Source of the DNA: Acholoe squamosa
Lineage: Eukaryota > Annelida > Polychaeta > Phyllodocida > Polynoidae
Direction: 5' to 3'
NCBI GenBank assembly: GCA_949317995.1
Contig: OX439038.1
Location: forward strand, 4,668,001-4,732,000
Length of the DNA stretch: 64,000 nucleotides
Shown here: positions 32,801 through 42,149 of the stretch, one piece after another
Position numbering within the stretch: the first letter of the stretch is position 1
How the letters are laid out: each line of letters opens with the position of its first letter
The notes under the pieces: generated by a model
Databases searched by the model: none
What the model was told of the DNA's origin: nothing
The model's input: the letters and a program-made list of their open reading frames with translations, nothing else
Made by a program: the position numbers and the translations under genes

Positions 32801-35800
32801 CTATTCAGGGAAATGGTGGCCTTACTGGAAGTCAGGCAGACCAGAACTTGTTCCTTTAGGCCCCAAAGCGATGGGATGGTGGAGCGGGCCAACCGAACAA
32901 TTGAAATGCTGCTGGCGACTGTGGTGGCGGAGGACCAACGGGACTGGGACCGGCGGCTGCCATTTGTAATGGCGGCGTATCGCTCCTCCGCACACGCCTC
33001 CACGGGATTGTCCCCCAATCTTCTGATGTTGGGGCGGGAAACGGTCATCCCCCTGGATTTGGTTTACCCGCTGGAGCCCAATGTAGGGGGAGGAGTCGGT
33101 TATGTGGCCGAATTACAAACCACCATGACAAAAGCATACTCCGTCGCTAGGGAGGCCCTTGGAAGGTCCCTCTGCAGGCAACAGAGGAACTATGATGCAA
33201 GAGCCTCGGCAGGCGAATTCGCTGTTGGGGGCAGGGTCTTCTACTACCACCCTCTCCGGAAGAGGGGACTGACACCTAAACTCCAGAGTTATTGGACAGG
33301 CCCATGGGAGATAGTGGGGCGCTTAGGGGAGGCGGTGTATAAAATTAAAAAGGGTAAAACTACCAGGGTAGTCCATTACGACGCCCTAAAACTGGCCCCG
33401 GCGCGGGCCACGGCGGAGGATGTTCCCATGGAGGATGAAACAAGGGAGGCCGAGCCCCTATCTTCGGACAATTCAGACGAGGAGGAAGGAGGATCCGGAG
33501 GGGGCACCATCCGGCTGGTTCAGGTGACCCCGGGGACTGGAGCTGACCGGGAGGCGAAACTGCTGACCTGCAAAGAGAAAAAGAGACATCAAATAACTGA
33601 AACCTGTAAGGGAGGGGCAGCGGATAATGGAAATCGGAAAGAAGGTCTGCGGAGGAGTGCACCGAAGCCTGCCGGAACCAGCGCAGCCCGGGCCGTCAGA
33701 CTGGCGCCTCAACTGGATACTTACCTTGGGGCGGAGTGGAGGAGCTGCAAAAGCAAGATGAGTCAAGAAGGCCGCGACTGGTGCGATGTATGGCTGGAAA
33801 ATGAAAAAAGGTTGAAGGAAGAAGCCGAAATGTCACATTGGAGGGGGGTAGAACCAGAGGAGGACCCTCCCTACGAGGAATGGTCCCTCCCCGAGATGGG
33901 CGAGTCGGATGAAGAGGGGGTGAGTGATGAGAGTGAGTTGGCCCACAGAAGGCGGAACCATGGCCAAAACGAGGAAATCAGGGCAGAAAGGTTAAGGAGG
34001 GCGGCGGATCCTGGCCGGAGGAGAATCAGGGAGAAGCATAGGGAAAGATGGTTTATTTACGAAATGATCGAGGAAGCCATCTACAACAACCATGAAAACG
34101 AAGAGAGGGAAGCCAGGAGGGTTGGACGCTGCAGAACAGCCATGACGAAGGGGAGGTCGGGAGGCCAGGCTCCAAATTCCTCGACGGCAGGCGGTGAGGC
34201 CGGCCGGCCGGCGGCCGGAGCGCCGCCTAGCGGAGCAGGGCCGGAGAGGCGGGAGTCACTAAGCAACCCTCATAACAGGTTCTCCCCAATAAAAGGCGGG
34301 GGAAGGACCGTTAACGGTCAGTCTACAATGCAGGCCGGAGATGACACGCGGTTGGTGGTTCTAAGAGGGACAAGGCCCAAGGGTGAATCGAGTCGGGGTA
34401 GAAATGCTGGTGGAGGGTCAAAGAAAGTGTCTTCCACAGTGTCCAGCCACTCCCGGGAGGGCTCCACACGCTCAAGACACAGGGAGAGTCGGCGGAGGAG
34501 GAGGGAGAGAGAAAGATCTTCCGGCCACTCCTCCTCTAGCCGCTCCACTAGTGGCCACAGAAGGGACGGAGTGTCTGCCCGGACGGAGGCAGCCAGACAT
34601 GGGAGGAGGGACTCGGAGAGCCGGAGTCGGAGTGGGAGCTATCGTAGGCGGAGGTCCTCGGCTGACCGCGGATCACGTTCCCACGGCTCACAGCAGGCAC
34701 GTGAGAGCGGAGGCGCCAATGGCGACAACGGTGTCCGGAGTAAGGCTATGATGCAATCGGGGGTTTCCCACGGCGTGGTGACGGAGGGTGGCCTGACCCA
34801 GGGGACGGTGATTGGAGGAGTAGGAAGAGGGGGCGTGACCACCGGGGGGAATATAAGGGAGCGCTATCCGCCTCACCCTTCAATTCCTGTTAGCCTATGG
34901 ACAACGCCACAACTAGTAATGCCTGTCTTCAAAAACAGAGACCAGAAGCCGGTCCCCACGGAGTGGGTGGACGGGGTGGAGCTGCCGAAGTATCGGTGCG
35001 AGATCTGCCGGAAAAGGGGGGACTCCAAGCAGTGGTACTTCATGAGATCCGATGGGATGAACCGCCATCTCCGCACTCACGACGAGATGCAAGAGGGCTA
35101 CCAGTGCCCTAAGTGTGAGTACATGGTAGCCAAGATCCGGGTGGATGATCTCCGGCGACACATCACGCGTATCCACCCAGAGCTGGAGGACTGGCAGCCG
35201 CCGGAGGAGTGCAGGATGCTACCGGTGGGCCGGGCAACGGAGGCGGGAGGATCCTTGGCGGACAGTAGCCTTGTGGCTGCCCCAGCTAGCCCGGAGGAAG
35301 CTGTCAGGCTCACCACCACAAAGAGGAAGAGGGGGAGTGCGGTGGCCAAGAAAAAGAAACCGGTAAACGCCGCCTCCAAGCCCGGGGTCCCCCCGCCGCA
35401 GCAGGGCACCTCGGCGGGTGGAGGGGGTGCGGGGGACAGCCCCAGCGGATCTACATTCAGCGGCATGGCGTCGCCGGGAATAACGTTGGAGGAGGAGACG
35501 GAGGCTGCTGTCGCCTCCAAATACTTGGAGCAATTGCTGGGATTCCGCGTGGAGGGGACCAGCACACCCCAGAGCTGTCTCTCCGTCAGGTCCACCCGGA
35601 GTATGTCAGGGAAGGGGGTCAAGAGGGCCTTCGAGCCGGAGGGGGGGGAGGAATCGGCGGAAAAGAGGAAGAGACAATCCCCACGGGGTAAGGAGCGGCA
35701 GGCGGAGGAGGAAGCGGGACCCTCCACCCCGCCACTGGCCACGGGGATACCCGACCTGACACCTCTACTGAGCGGGGGGGAGGTGGAAATAGACGAGGAA

Positions 35801-37447
35801 ATGGCGGGGAAACTGAAGTTCGTCATAGGATTACTGGTAGAGAGATATGGACAGGCGGGGGAGACCCCCACCAAGACTCTGTTACGAATGCAACAGGAGG
35901 TGCCTCTAGGGGAAGTCAATGTGAGAGCCCTGGAGGCGGAGTACGAGGAAACCAAGAAAGACACTCCGACCTCCCGAACCTCCATAAAGTCGGCTGCCTA
36001 CGAGGACATCTCCGCCACGAGTGGGGAGGACGGAGAGAGCTTGGGACTAGGGGGAAATGGGCTGGACTCTAGCCCCGAGAAGCAGCCCCCTTACGAACTA
36101 GTTAACAAGCCCAAACCCACCCTCTCCGGTGCCAGTCCCGAGACATTGCCCTCCTATGAGGATATGAGTAAACCTTCCCCTAGCAAACCGAAACCCATCC
36201 TGAAGACAGTTACAATCGTGACGCCTGAGCCGCCGGAGAAGGGTGAGGCGGGGGAGGTGGAAGGGGAGGATGAAACCAGCGAGGAGTCGGAGGAGGTGGC
36301 CATCCCGGCATACGTCCAATCCTGCCCTAAACTGAAAGCCCAGTTCCTGGCCGTACTCAGCGATGCCAAGGAGGAGGAGCGAAAGAAGAAAAGAGAAATT
36401 AAACGGAAAGAGAGAGAGGAGGCGGAGAGGAAGGCCAGAGAGGCTGAGGAGCGCCGGAAGGCGGAAGAGGAACAGCGGAGAAAGGAGGAGGAGGAGAGGA
36501 AGGCCAAAGAGGCGGAGAAAGAAAGACTGAGGAAAGAGATGGAAACTAAAAGTAAAAGCCCTAAAGGAAAAGGGGCGGGAAAGTCTACGAGGAAGTTCAG
36601 CCTGGAGGGAGTGTTAAAAGAGGCGGAGGAGGAGGCCATACAGAACCGATCCATGGATGAGGGTACCGCCCAATTAATGAGTAAATTTCAATCGTGTTCC
36701 GTAGGGACACCGGTGAAGGAGAAAGGACAGGCGGAGAAGAAGGTACCGAAGACCCCCCTCGTAGAGCCGGGGACCTTATTTGCTCTACCCAAGTTGGATA
36801 GGTACCCCCGATCCGTGACTGTGGGGTTGGACGGGTTAGTCCTTTGCTCGCCCAAGGGGGAATTCTTGCTGCAAGTAGAAGTGGGGGAGGAGAGTGGACG
36901 GGCGGAGACTATGGTGATGGTGCCGGAGGGGGTCGAGACGGTGGTCGGAGGGCCTGGGGATCCGGAGCCCCTACCCAACACTGAGACAGACCGAGTGATT
37001 GTAATAACCGGATTACCTATAGGAGATATGGGGGAAGGGGGAATAGCCAGCACTGAGGGGTTGGCGGGGGTAGAGGAGGTGCACCGCCTGCTGCTAGATC
37101 AACAAGGAGATAAAGCGGGTGACAATAGGGACGAGGAGGCGGAGGAGGATGGGGCTATGCCATGGCATTCGGATTTTACCGGGCCGGAGGCCCTCAAGGA
37201 ACACTCTAGACGACTGGGGCAGCCTCGGACCCTAGGACCTGAGATGAGGGTTATACCCGGGGGACTGCAATCTTCCTCCATTCACACTCTCCCCAATGGG
37301 GATATTGAACTGGTCCATGTTACCCGGACCCGTTATGGCCGTGATCAGAAGGGATGCTGCAGCCGCTGCGGACAGCGGTGGCCAAAGACGTCGGCGGCGC
37401 GGACGACCAAGGCTGGAACCAATGAGGGCGGCGACAAGACAGCCTGA
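29885..37447 (+). CDS. pol: Pol polyprotein (PR-RT-RNaseH-IN) with a 1,340-residue C-terminal extension
   Basis: Open to the stop at 37445-37447. It has no ATG of its own at the start and is expected to be reached by -1 frameshift, so true pol residues begin near 29825. Counting from 29885: aspartic protease with DTGAS at 29-33; RT with catalytic D382 and YLDD at 444-447; RNase H with TLDTDAS near 589-595; integrase zinc region with H835, a second His shortly after, and C869/C872/C875; DD35E catalytic D904, D964, E1000; and a GPW/F-like C-terminal module near 1136. The extension after about 1180 is described separately. All catalytic residues are present, and there are no stops or shifts in 2520 codons. 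Confidence 0.92.
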   Translation: MIQGRRERGGGGLIVEGRLAGAPIQLLVDTGASLNLVSEGWWSSWGGRGRLGETAEKIYSVDGRPMDIKGEVYTELEIGRRTINVRFVVSDTGTEGILGAEFLRTNKLMVDVAKGRLVWTEEDSVCRIVSTRAAVLGSGQEAMLEGTLAGPWQQGDDGMIEGMAGHKGEPSFLVGRGLVCPEGRATWVRVLNPGPEPVVIYRDMTLGAIQRVECRGGGETVAGEGWCRMVERGEPEELKCLVDGLVSGTEAHRRKELARLIRKHLGAFQRHKGDKGHTQLAKHRIDTGVHPPIKQPPRRLAPHRREAVEEEVEKMLEAGVIEPSTSPWASPVVLVRKKDGTTRFCVDYRRLNAATVKDAYPLPRVEDCLDTMAGAAWFSSVDLASGYWQLDIEEGDKEKTAFTTHRGLFQFRRMPFGLCNAPGTFERVMEVAMRGLQWKTCLVYLDDIVVFSATFEEHLGRLGEVLQRLEDAGLKIKPSKCQLARRRVLFLGHQVSEAGVETDPEKIEAVQSWPTPTTVTEVRSFLGLAGYYRTFVPEFSTRAKPLSALAEKGRTFRWSEECEASFQDLKKRLTEAPILAFPQAEGQLTLDTDASDTGLGVVLSQEQTGVERVLAYGSRTLSRPERNYCVTRRELLAIVFGLRKFKHYLIGRRVVVRTDHASLRWLLEFKEPEGQLARWLQIISTYDIVVQHRPGKLHGNADGLSRKPCKQCGREDEEELLHCRVFTRSQRQEMVRGAPPAAGDSTPPAGREWGTLQAEDAVLTQVRAWVNGEATTTEEERRTWGYELRAWHAQLGRMSIEKGILGRWWEGAAGERCFQIAVPTLSRNDVLREVHGEPLAGHLGRNKTIRRLQTGYYWPDFRREVTLWCASCEPCLRRKAAPPPHRAPMGHVGAGLPLQRIALDVMGPLPLSSAGNQYILVAADYFTKWTEAYALPNQEAPTVARAVVEEFICRFGAPAEVHTDQGKNFQSGLFREMVALLEVRQTRTCSFRPQSDGMVERANRTIEMLLATVVAEDQRDWDRRLPFVMAAYRSSAHASTGLSPNLLMLGRETVIPLDLVYPLEPNVGGGVGYVAELQTTMTKAYSVAREALGRSLCRQQRNYDARASAGEFAVGGRVFYYHPLRKRGLTPKLQSYWTGPWEIVGRLGEAVYKIKKGKTTRVVHYDALKLAPARATAEDVPMEDETREAEPLSSDNSDEEEGGSGGGTIRLVQVTPGTGADREAKLLTCKEKKRHQITETCKGGAADNGNRKEGLRRSAPKPAGTSAARAVRLAPQLDTYLGAEWRSCKSKMSQEGRDWCDVWLENEKRLKEEAEMSHWRGVEPEEDPPYEEWSLPEMGESDEEGVSDESELAHRRRNHGQNEEIRAERLRRAADPGRRRIREKHRERWFIYEMIEEAIYNNHENEEREARRVGRCRTAMTKGRSGGQAPNSSTAGGEAGRPAAGAPPSGAGPERRESLSNPHNRFSPIKGGGRTVNGQSTMQAGDDTRLVVLRGTRPKGESSRGRNAGGGSKKVSSTVSSHSREGSTRSRHRESRRRRRERERSSGHSSSSRSTSGHRRDGVSARTEAARHGRRDSESRSRSGSYRRRRSSADRGSRSHGSQQARESGGANGDNGVRSKAMMQSGVSHGVVTEGGLTQGTVIGGVGRGGVTTGGNIRERYPPHPSIPVSLWTTPQLVMPVFKNRDQKPVPTEWVDGVELPKYRCEICRKRGDSKQWYFMRSDGMNRHLRTHDEMQEGYQCPKCEYMVAKIRVDDLRRHITRIHPELEDWQPPEECRMLPVGRATEAGGSLADSSLVAAPASPEEAVRLTTTKRKRGSAVAKKKKPVNAASKPGVPPPQQGTSAGGGGAGDSPSGSTFSGMASPGITLEEETEAAVASKYLEQLLGFRVEGTSTPQSCLSVRSTRSMSGKGVKRAFEPEGGEESAEKRKRQSPRGKERQAEEEAGPSTPPLATGIPDLTPLLSGGEVEIDEEMAGKLKFVIGLLVERYGQAGETPTKTLLRMQQEVPLGEVNVRALEAEYEETKKDTPTSRTSIKSAAYEDISATSGEDGESLGLGGNGLDSSPEKQPPYELVNKPKPTLSGASPETLPSYEDMSKPSPSKPKPILKTVTIVTPEPPEKGEAGEVEGEDETSEESEEVAIPAYVQSCPKLKAQFLAVLSDAKEEERKKKREIKRKEREEAERKAREAEERRKAEEEQRRKEEEERKAKEAEKERLRKEMETKSKSPKGKGAGKSTRKFSLEGVLKEAEEEAIQNRSMDEGTAQLMSKFQSCSVGTPVKEKGQAEKKVPKTPLVEPGTLFALPKLDRYPRSVTVGLDGLVLCSPKGEFLLQVEVGEESGRAETMVMVPEGVETVVGGPGDPEPLPNTETDRVIVITGLPIGDMGEGGIASTEGLAGVEEVHRLLLDQQGDKAGDNRDEEAEEDGAMPWHSDFTGPEALKEHSRRLGQPRTLGPEMRVIPGGLQSSSIHTLPNGDIELVHVTRTRYGRDQKGCCSRCGQRWPKTSAARTTKAGTNEGGDKTA
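33425..37447 (+). other. Pol C-terminal extension: RS-rich, zinc-finger and coiled-coil region of unknown role
   Basis: Pol residues about 1180-2520, continuous with integrase. In order: acidic segment; helical charged segment (about 1290-1420); Arg/Ser-rich stretch (about 1529-1606); two C2H2-like fingers, C-X2-C-X19-H-X3-H starting at C1705 and C-X2-C-X14-H-X4-H starting at C1741; a basic KRKRG/KKKK stretch that may be a nuclear signal; a low-complexity acidic region; three YE motifs (AAYEDIS, PPYELVNKP, LPSYEDMSKP); a Glu/Lys/Arg-rich helix (about 2165-2226); and a final CCSRCG. No membrane segment is seen, so it is not env-like. It may be cleaved off, or made from a spliced RNA. Confidence 0.7.
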
Positions 37448-37736
37448 GGCGAACGGGCGAAGAATGTCTGCCGGATCCAGACGAAATGACGTCGTATTAT
37501 TGTATAAAAGTTGTTGTTATGGTTATACTCCGCATAGGGGACGGCGGATTCGGTTTACTTAGTAGTTAATGCCGCCTACAGAGGAGGTTTAAGTAGGATT
37601 TACTGTGTGTATGTTATGTGTAGCTATTTACTTAAACGCCCAGGGGCCATGGCGTGGCAGGATTATTCAAAATTGGAAACCCATCTGCAGGAGGGTAATA
37701 TCACACTCTTTCTCCCGGTAAGGCTATAGATTAGTT
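37448..37736 (+). other. 3' untranslated region of the LTR retrotransposon
   Basis: Non-coding between the pol stop and the purine tract. Frames that overlap the pol end (for example 37296-37562) are shadows. Confidence 0.7.
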
Positions 37737-37744
37737 GGGGAGAG
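37737..37744 (+). promoter_or_regulatory. Polypurine tract
   Basis: GGGGAGAG directly abuts the 3' LTR, as expected for the plus-strand DNA primer. Confidence 0.7.
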
Positions 37745-38121
37745 TGTGGCGGAGACGGAGGGGCCGTTGGCGGAGCCGAAACCATCCTGGTGTGGGGGCG
37801 GCGAGGCCAGCGGTCCTGAAGTAACGCGGTTACGTCGGCAATAGTAGTCGGCGGAGGAGATCCTCCGACGCTGGCCTGCCGTAAAGCGGGCCGGGGTCGG
37901 AGTATCTGCCTATGTATAAATAAGGGAGTTGTTACTCCGATTAGTTAGTTCCGAGTTGCAGACAGAGAGGAGCAGAACTCTAAAAGGCTTATCTCCGGAT
38001 TAATATATACGATATAAGACTTAGATGGTGTGGCGAGGACTGCCAGGAAATAAAAGACACTGAAGTCAAGCTGTCGGAGTTGTGTAATTCTTTATTAACC
38101 ATAGAGTCGGAAAACGCTACA
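37745..38121 (+). repeat. 3' LTR
   Basis: 377 bp, no difference from the 5' LTR by base-by-base reading. Its AATAAA (38049-38054) would terminate the genomic RNA. Confidence 0.95.
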
Positions 38122-38139
38122 ATATATATATATATATAT

Positions 38140-38166
38140 GGGTCATTCCACGTTTTACTGGTCAGG
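38140..38166 (+). repeat. Left inner TIR of the DNA transposon
   Basis: Starts GGGTCATTCCACG and matches the inverted right end 44307-44333 in 26 of 27 positions (C/G difference at position 13). It directly follows an AT run. Confidence 0.8.
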
Positions 38167-40093
38167 TGGCTTCTTGGGCATATAATAGCAAGGGAAACAC
38201 TTCTACACCACCAATAATATTTTTATTCCTTAGTGGGGGTTCACAGCTAAGATTTCCATATGGTTTGGGTGGGTCTTGGGGCATAATTTATCTTCTATAT
38301 GCATTTAGTTATAAATTTTCATGTGGGGTACGTTAATGATAGAGCCTATCTAACCTGGTTAGGGAATATAATCAGTGTTCTTATTATATGCAATTAAGAG
38401 GTACCCTAGGGGGGAGTCTTCCATAAAAAAATTTTTCATGTACTCCGGGAATTACCCTTGGCAGGCACATATAAGTGATTTTCAATGCACACCGCGATCA
38501 TTAACGTACCCCTGGCTTTTGCCTCTAAATAGAATAAAATAAACCAAATACATACAATTCCCACAGTCTATGGTCACTTTTAGAGTAAATACATCATGCC
38601 TGAACAAGAATTGTGGCCAAATACAGTCTGGTTTGGCTGTATGGGGGGTCTCTTCGTAAGCGGGGTACGTTAATGATCGGCGGCGGGAAAAACAGCGCAG
38701 GAAGAGAAAAACGACTTCCTGTTGCCCGGCGGAAGTGGCCTGCATCCGGGTAACCGTGTTTCAGCTCAGAGGAGGTCACAGGTTGTTTGTAGCCGACTTC
38801 CAGCAGACTTCCACTGCAAAACACATCACAAAAAAGCGAAGAAGGTAAGGAAATTCCACGAAATTCCATGAAATTGCGATGAAATATTGTTGGAGATGTC
38901 TGTGGGGGGCCGTAGATCGATTTTTGTGTACCGGAACGACGTATTTTGGATGCTAGGGGGTAAAATGTGTTGCCGGGTGAGGCCTGCGATGCAGCCCGGG
39001 GCCCCAGGGTGAAGCTTTGGCCACCCCGGGCTGTATTTTCAAAATTGGGGTACGTTAATGATTTTTCGCTCGGCAAGCAGAATTTGGCCTCTCCTGGCCG
39101 AGATGATGTACCCTTGGGTCTAAATTGTTGATAATCCTTTAGAATAGGACCCCCTACGTGTGTAAGATGCATTTTGGGCCATGTTTGGGTGTTTTGAGAT
39201 GACCCCCCCACCCCAATTTGGTCTTGAACGGCCAAATTTCTTCCTCGTCGTGAACTTTTAGGCCCCCTCATGGCCAAAATTGTGCTCATCCCATGTTTTA
39301 TTGGGGTTATATTCCTTCTCCTACCTCTATTTGGGCATTTTGGTGTGTTAATCCTCCTGTGGGATCGAAAGCATAGCCATAGTGGCCAAATTTAGGAAGA
39401 TAGTGTTCGTCGGTCATTAACGTACCCCGGTGGCAAGATGCCTGCCTACTGGTCGCCATCTTGGATTCAGGGGAATGTTTTATGGTGGGTATGTTAGACA
39501 TGTCCCCCCTCTGTTGTGTTGACCAGGTAAGCTCACCCTTGCACAAAGCCCCCACTGCTGAGTGGTTATAAACCTTTGCGATCATTAACGTACCCCCCCT
39601 TCTTATTCTGTATTTTCCACACAAGTGGCACTTCCAGTGCACATAGCTCCATCATATTTCACCATGACATGCCCCTATGGTACCTCTAACTCACACAAGT
39701 GCCATTAGTTAGATACTGAATACTTTTTTTTCCAAAGAATTTTTGTGGTGGGTATATTTCAGCATTTTCCTTATATTTTGTCAGTATAAATTTCCATATT
39801 AGCAATTAATCAGCTGATTGAACTTCCGGGGTTACTGTACATCATTTGTAAGCATATAGGAACATGATGAATATTTTTTTCCTATTTATTTATGTATATC
39901 TTATCAGTATTCAAACACTAACAAATTCCTTATTATCTTAAAATCTACTGATTTCCTCACTATGAATTACCATATCAGCATAAAAACCTCTGATAAAATC
40001 TTTGGCGTTGTTGTACATCCTTTGTCAGCATATAGGAACTTGTTTAATCACTATTTACCTTTTTATTTAATGTATTTCTTCTCATTTTTGCAG

Positions 40094-41890
40094 ATGGCTG
40101 ACGTAGCCCCCAGTGGCGGTGGGGGCGACCCCCCGTCACCCTAAGAGGTGTGTGCGGGAGCCCGCTCCCACTGATGCTCCGGACCTGGAGGACCAGGAGG
40201 ACCGGGAGAAGGCGGCCCGTCTCCATGCCGCAGCTTCGGCCCGGTACGAGACCAGGCTGCGGCAGGAGATGGGGGCGGCCGCCTATGATGCCCACCGGGC
40301 GGAGATCTTGCGTCGCCAGAGAGAAAGACAGGGAGAGACTGGCGGGAGACCCTGCTGAGGAGCAGCGGCGGCGCGAGATGCTCCATGCCCGGAAGAAGGC
40401 TTACAGGGAGAGACAGAAAGAGAACAAGGTTTGATAATTTTCCGTCCTCTCAGTCTCTGTGGTGCCTCAAAATCTGCTACTCTGGTGGTAACATTTTATT
40501 GTGATGTGAGATTAAGAATGTTAATAAGTATACAAATTTCAAGGGACAGATACTGTAAATGCTAAGTCAAAACACTGCTGCGAGTAACTCACCAGTGTGA
40601 CAGTTTACTTACTGTGTCTTTCCCTTTCTGAATTCAGAGACAGAAGAAGCTGGGCCTCCCGCCGCTCCCACCCACACCAACAGGGAGACCGAAGGCCAAG
40701 GCAGGCACTGGGAGGGGCACCCCAGCTGCGACCGCTGCTGCGGTGTTGGTGCCAGAGCAGGCGGCTCCCGGGGCTGCAGCGGAGCAGGCGGCTCCACGTC
40801 CGGCTGCAGCCTCCGCACCGGCACCTGCGGCAGCGGGAAGAGGGACGCCCGCAGGGGGCCAGGGCAAGGGGCTCGGGAAGCTGACCGTTCGCCTCCCCTT
40901 CGCCCCTCGCCCCAGGTACCAGCGGGTGTCCTTCTCGTCCCCCGACGGGAGTGAGGAGGTAGGTGGATAGTTTATAATATCACTATAGCATTCAGATACT
41001 CTTTTATAGTAAGCCACACATCTCTACTATTGAATAGAATGTTAGAAATACCTTACCAAGTGATTTGTTGACAATATCGAATTTTTACTTTGTTAATGTC
41101 AAAATTGCTCGTACCGGTCATTAACGTACCCCAGTCGTTAACCTGTCAAAGAATGGCCACAGCTTATCTATACATCATCATATACCATTGGCTTTGCACA
41201 CACATTGACAAAAGAGATTGTAATACCTATCTAGAGTCATTTGAACATGCATAAGGTTCATCTTGTTTGACCCCTGTGGCTTAGAAAAATAAAAAAAAAA
41301 CACAAAATTTCTACACTTCTCGCAACGCATGCATGCCATGTGGTACCGAAATATAGCTTGACATACACCAAATATTCGTTTCTCCAAATGTCTTGCTTAA
41401 TAAATACTAATGGTTTTGCACCTTGCTCTACATTCAAGGAGACTCATGCGCCTGTGGCTGGAGTGGACCCTGCCACAGCCATCCTCATCTCGTCGGGGGA
41501 TGAAAGCCTGGCCGGGTGCTCCTCCCCAGAGCCCTTCGTGGCCACAGCACCACCACCACTACCCTCGGCAGCACCACCCACTGCACCACCCACAGCACCA
41601 CCCGGGAAAGGCAAGGCAGGAGGCCGAGCTGGCAGGGCGAAGTCCAGCACCGCGACGGCCTCACCAGCACCGCCCGTGGAGGAGGCACCGAGGGCAGCGA
41701 CCACGGAGGCGGGGGGGCGAGGACAGGTTGCCCCGGAGGTGGCAGAGGAGAGCCGGACGACTCGACCGGTCCGTCAGGCTACGCAGAAAGACTCCCCCAA
41801 GAGGAGGCGCAGCCAGCGTTCAACTGGATCGAGGCCAGCCGACTCTTCGCCGCCACCACCGGGCAACCTGGCCCTCGCGGAGGATTATGT
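40094..41890 (+). pseudogene. Three-exon gene of the DNA transposon, exon 1 frame-disrupted
   Basis: Exon 1, 40094-40428: after TTTTTGCAG, starts ATG GCT GAC and ends AACAAG-GT. Exon 2, 40638-40958: after TCTGAATTCAG, ends GAGGAG-GTAGGT. Exon 3, 41439-41890: after CTACATTCAAG, ends ATGT-GTAAGT. The exon1/2 and exon2/3 joints are all phase 0. The product would be basic with Arg/Glu-rich helix (RREMLHARKKAYRERQKENK) then Pro/Ala-rich with KRRRSQRS. Exon 1 changes frame twice (near 40140 and 40335), so it is broken or carries sequence errors. Exons are GC-rich in an AT-rich element. Later exons were not found, and no transposase motif is seen. Confidence 0.5.
40978..41335 (-). repeat. Inverted copy of the 373-bp unit
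   Basis: The reverse complement matches the tandem unit at 42150-43790 (GTTAACGACTGGGGTACGTT, CTTTTGTCAATGTGTGTGCA and others). It lies in the intron between exons 2 and 3 of the broken gene. Together with the array it could form a large fold-back. Confidence 0.75.
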
Positions 41891-42149
41891 GTAAGTATTA
41901 TGATCACTTTAAAGGTATCAAATCACTTGTGTGCAGATATTGTGTTTTCTGTGGATCCACCCTATGTTAGTAGAATTGTCGTTTTTACCATGCATAAGGT
42001 CCATCTTGTCTGGCCACTGTGGCTTTGAAAATTAAAAAATCACATTGGTCAAGGACGAGTTGACCTTAATGTCCTTAGCCATCTGGGTCGTGAGACCCTT
42101 TGCTTGAAGGTTGGTTTCAGGGAAGGCCTTCCGCATGAAGTCTAGTGTG

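Larger units (their letters stand above)
28059..38121 (+). mobile_element. Young, apparently intact Ty3/gypsy-type LTR retrotransposon
   Basis: Length is 10,063 bp, with 377-bp LTRs identical at every position (TGT...ACA ends). It has a primer-binding site, gag, pol in the order protease-RT-RNase H-integrase (Ty3/gypsy order), an unusual 1,340-residue extension of pol, and a purine tract before the 3' LTR. gag and pol are uninterrupted. The element is clearly GC-richer than its surroundings. Insertion was into an AT microsatellite, so the target duplication (ATAT or ATATAT) cannot be sized. Confidence 0.95.

Noticed and set aside
28584-37281. Many frames of 60-295 codons antisense to gag and pol (for example 35098-35985)
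   Set aside because: GC-rich, high-purine coding sequence leaves the antisense strand free of stops. No domains or start signals.
33425-37447. Pol extension as an envelope gene
   Set aside because: No signal peptide, membrane segment or cysteine-rich ectodomain is visible; the composition is charged and nuclear-protein-like.
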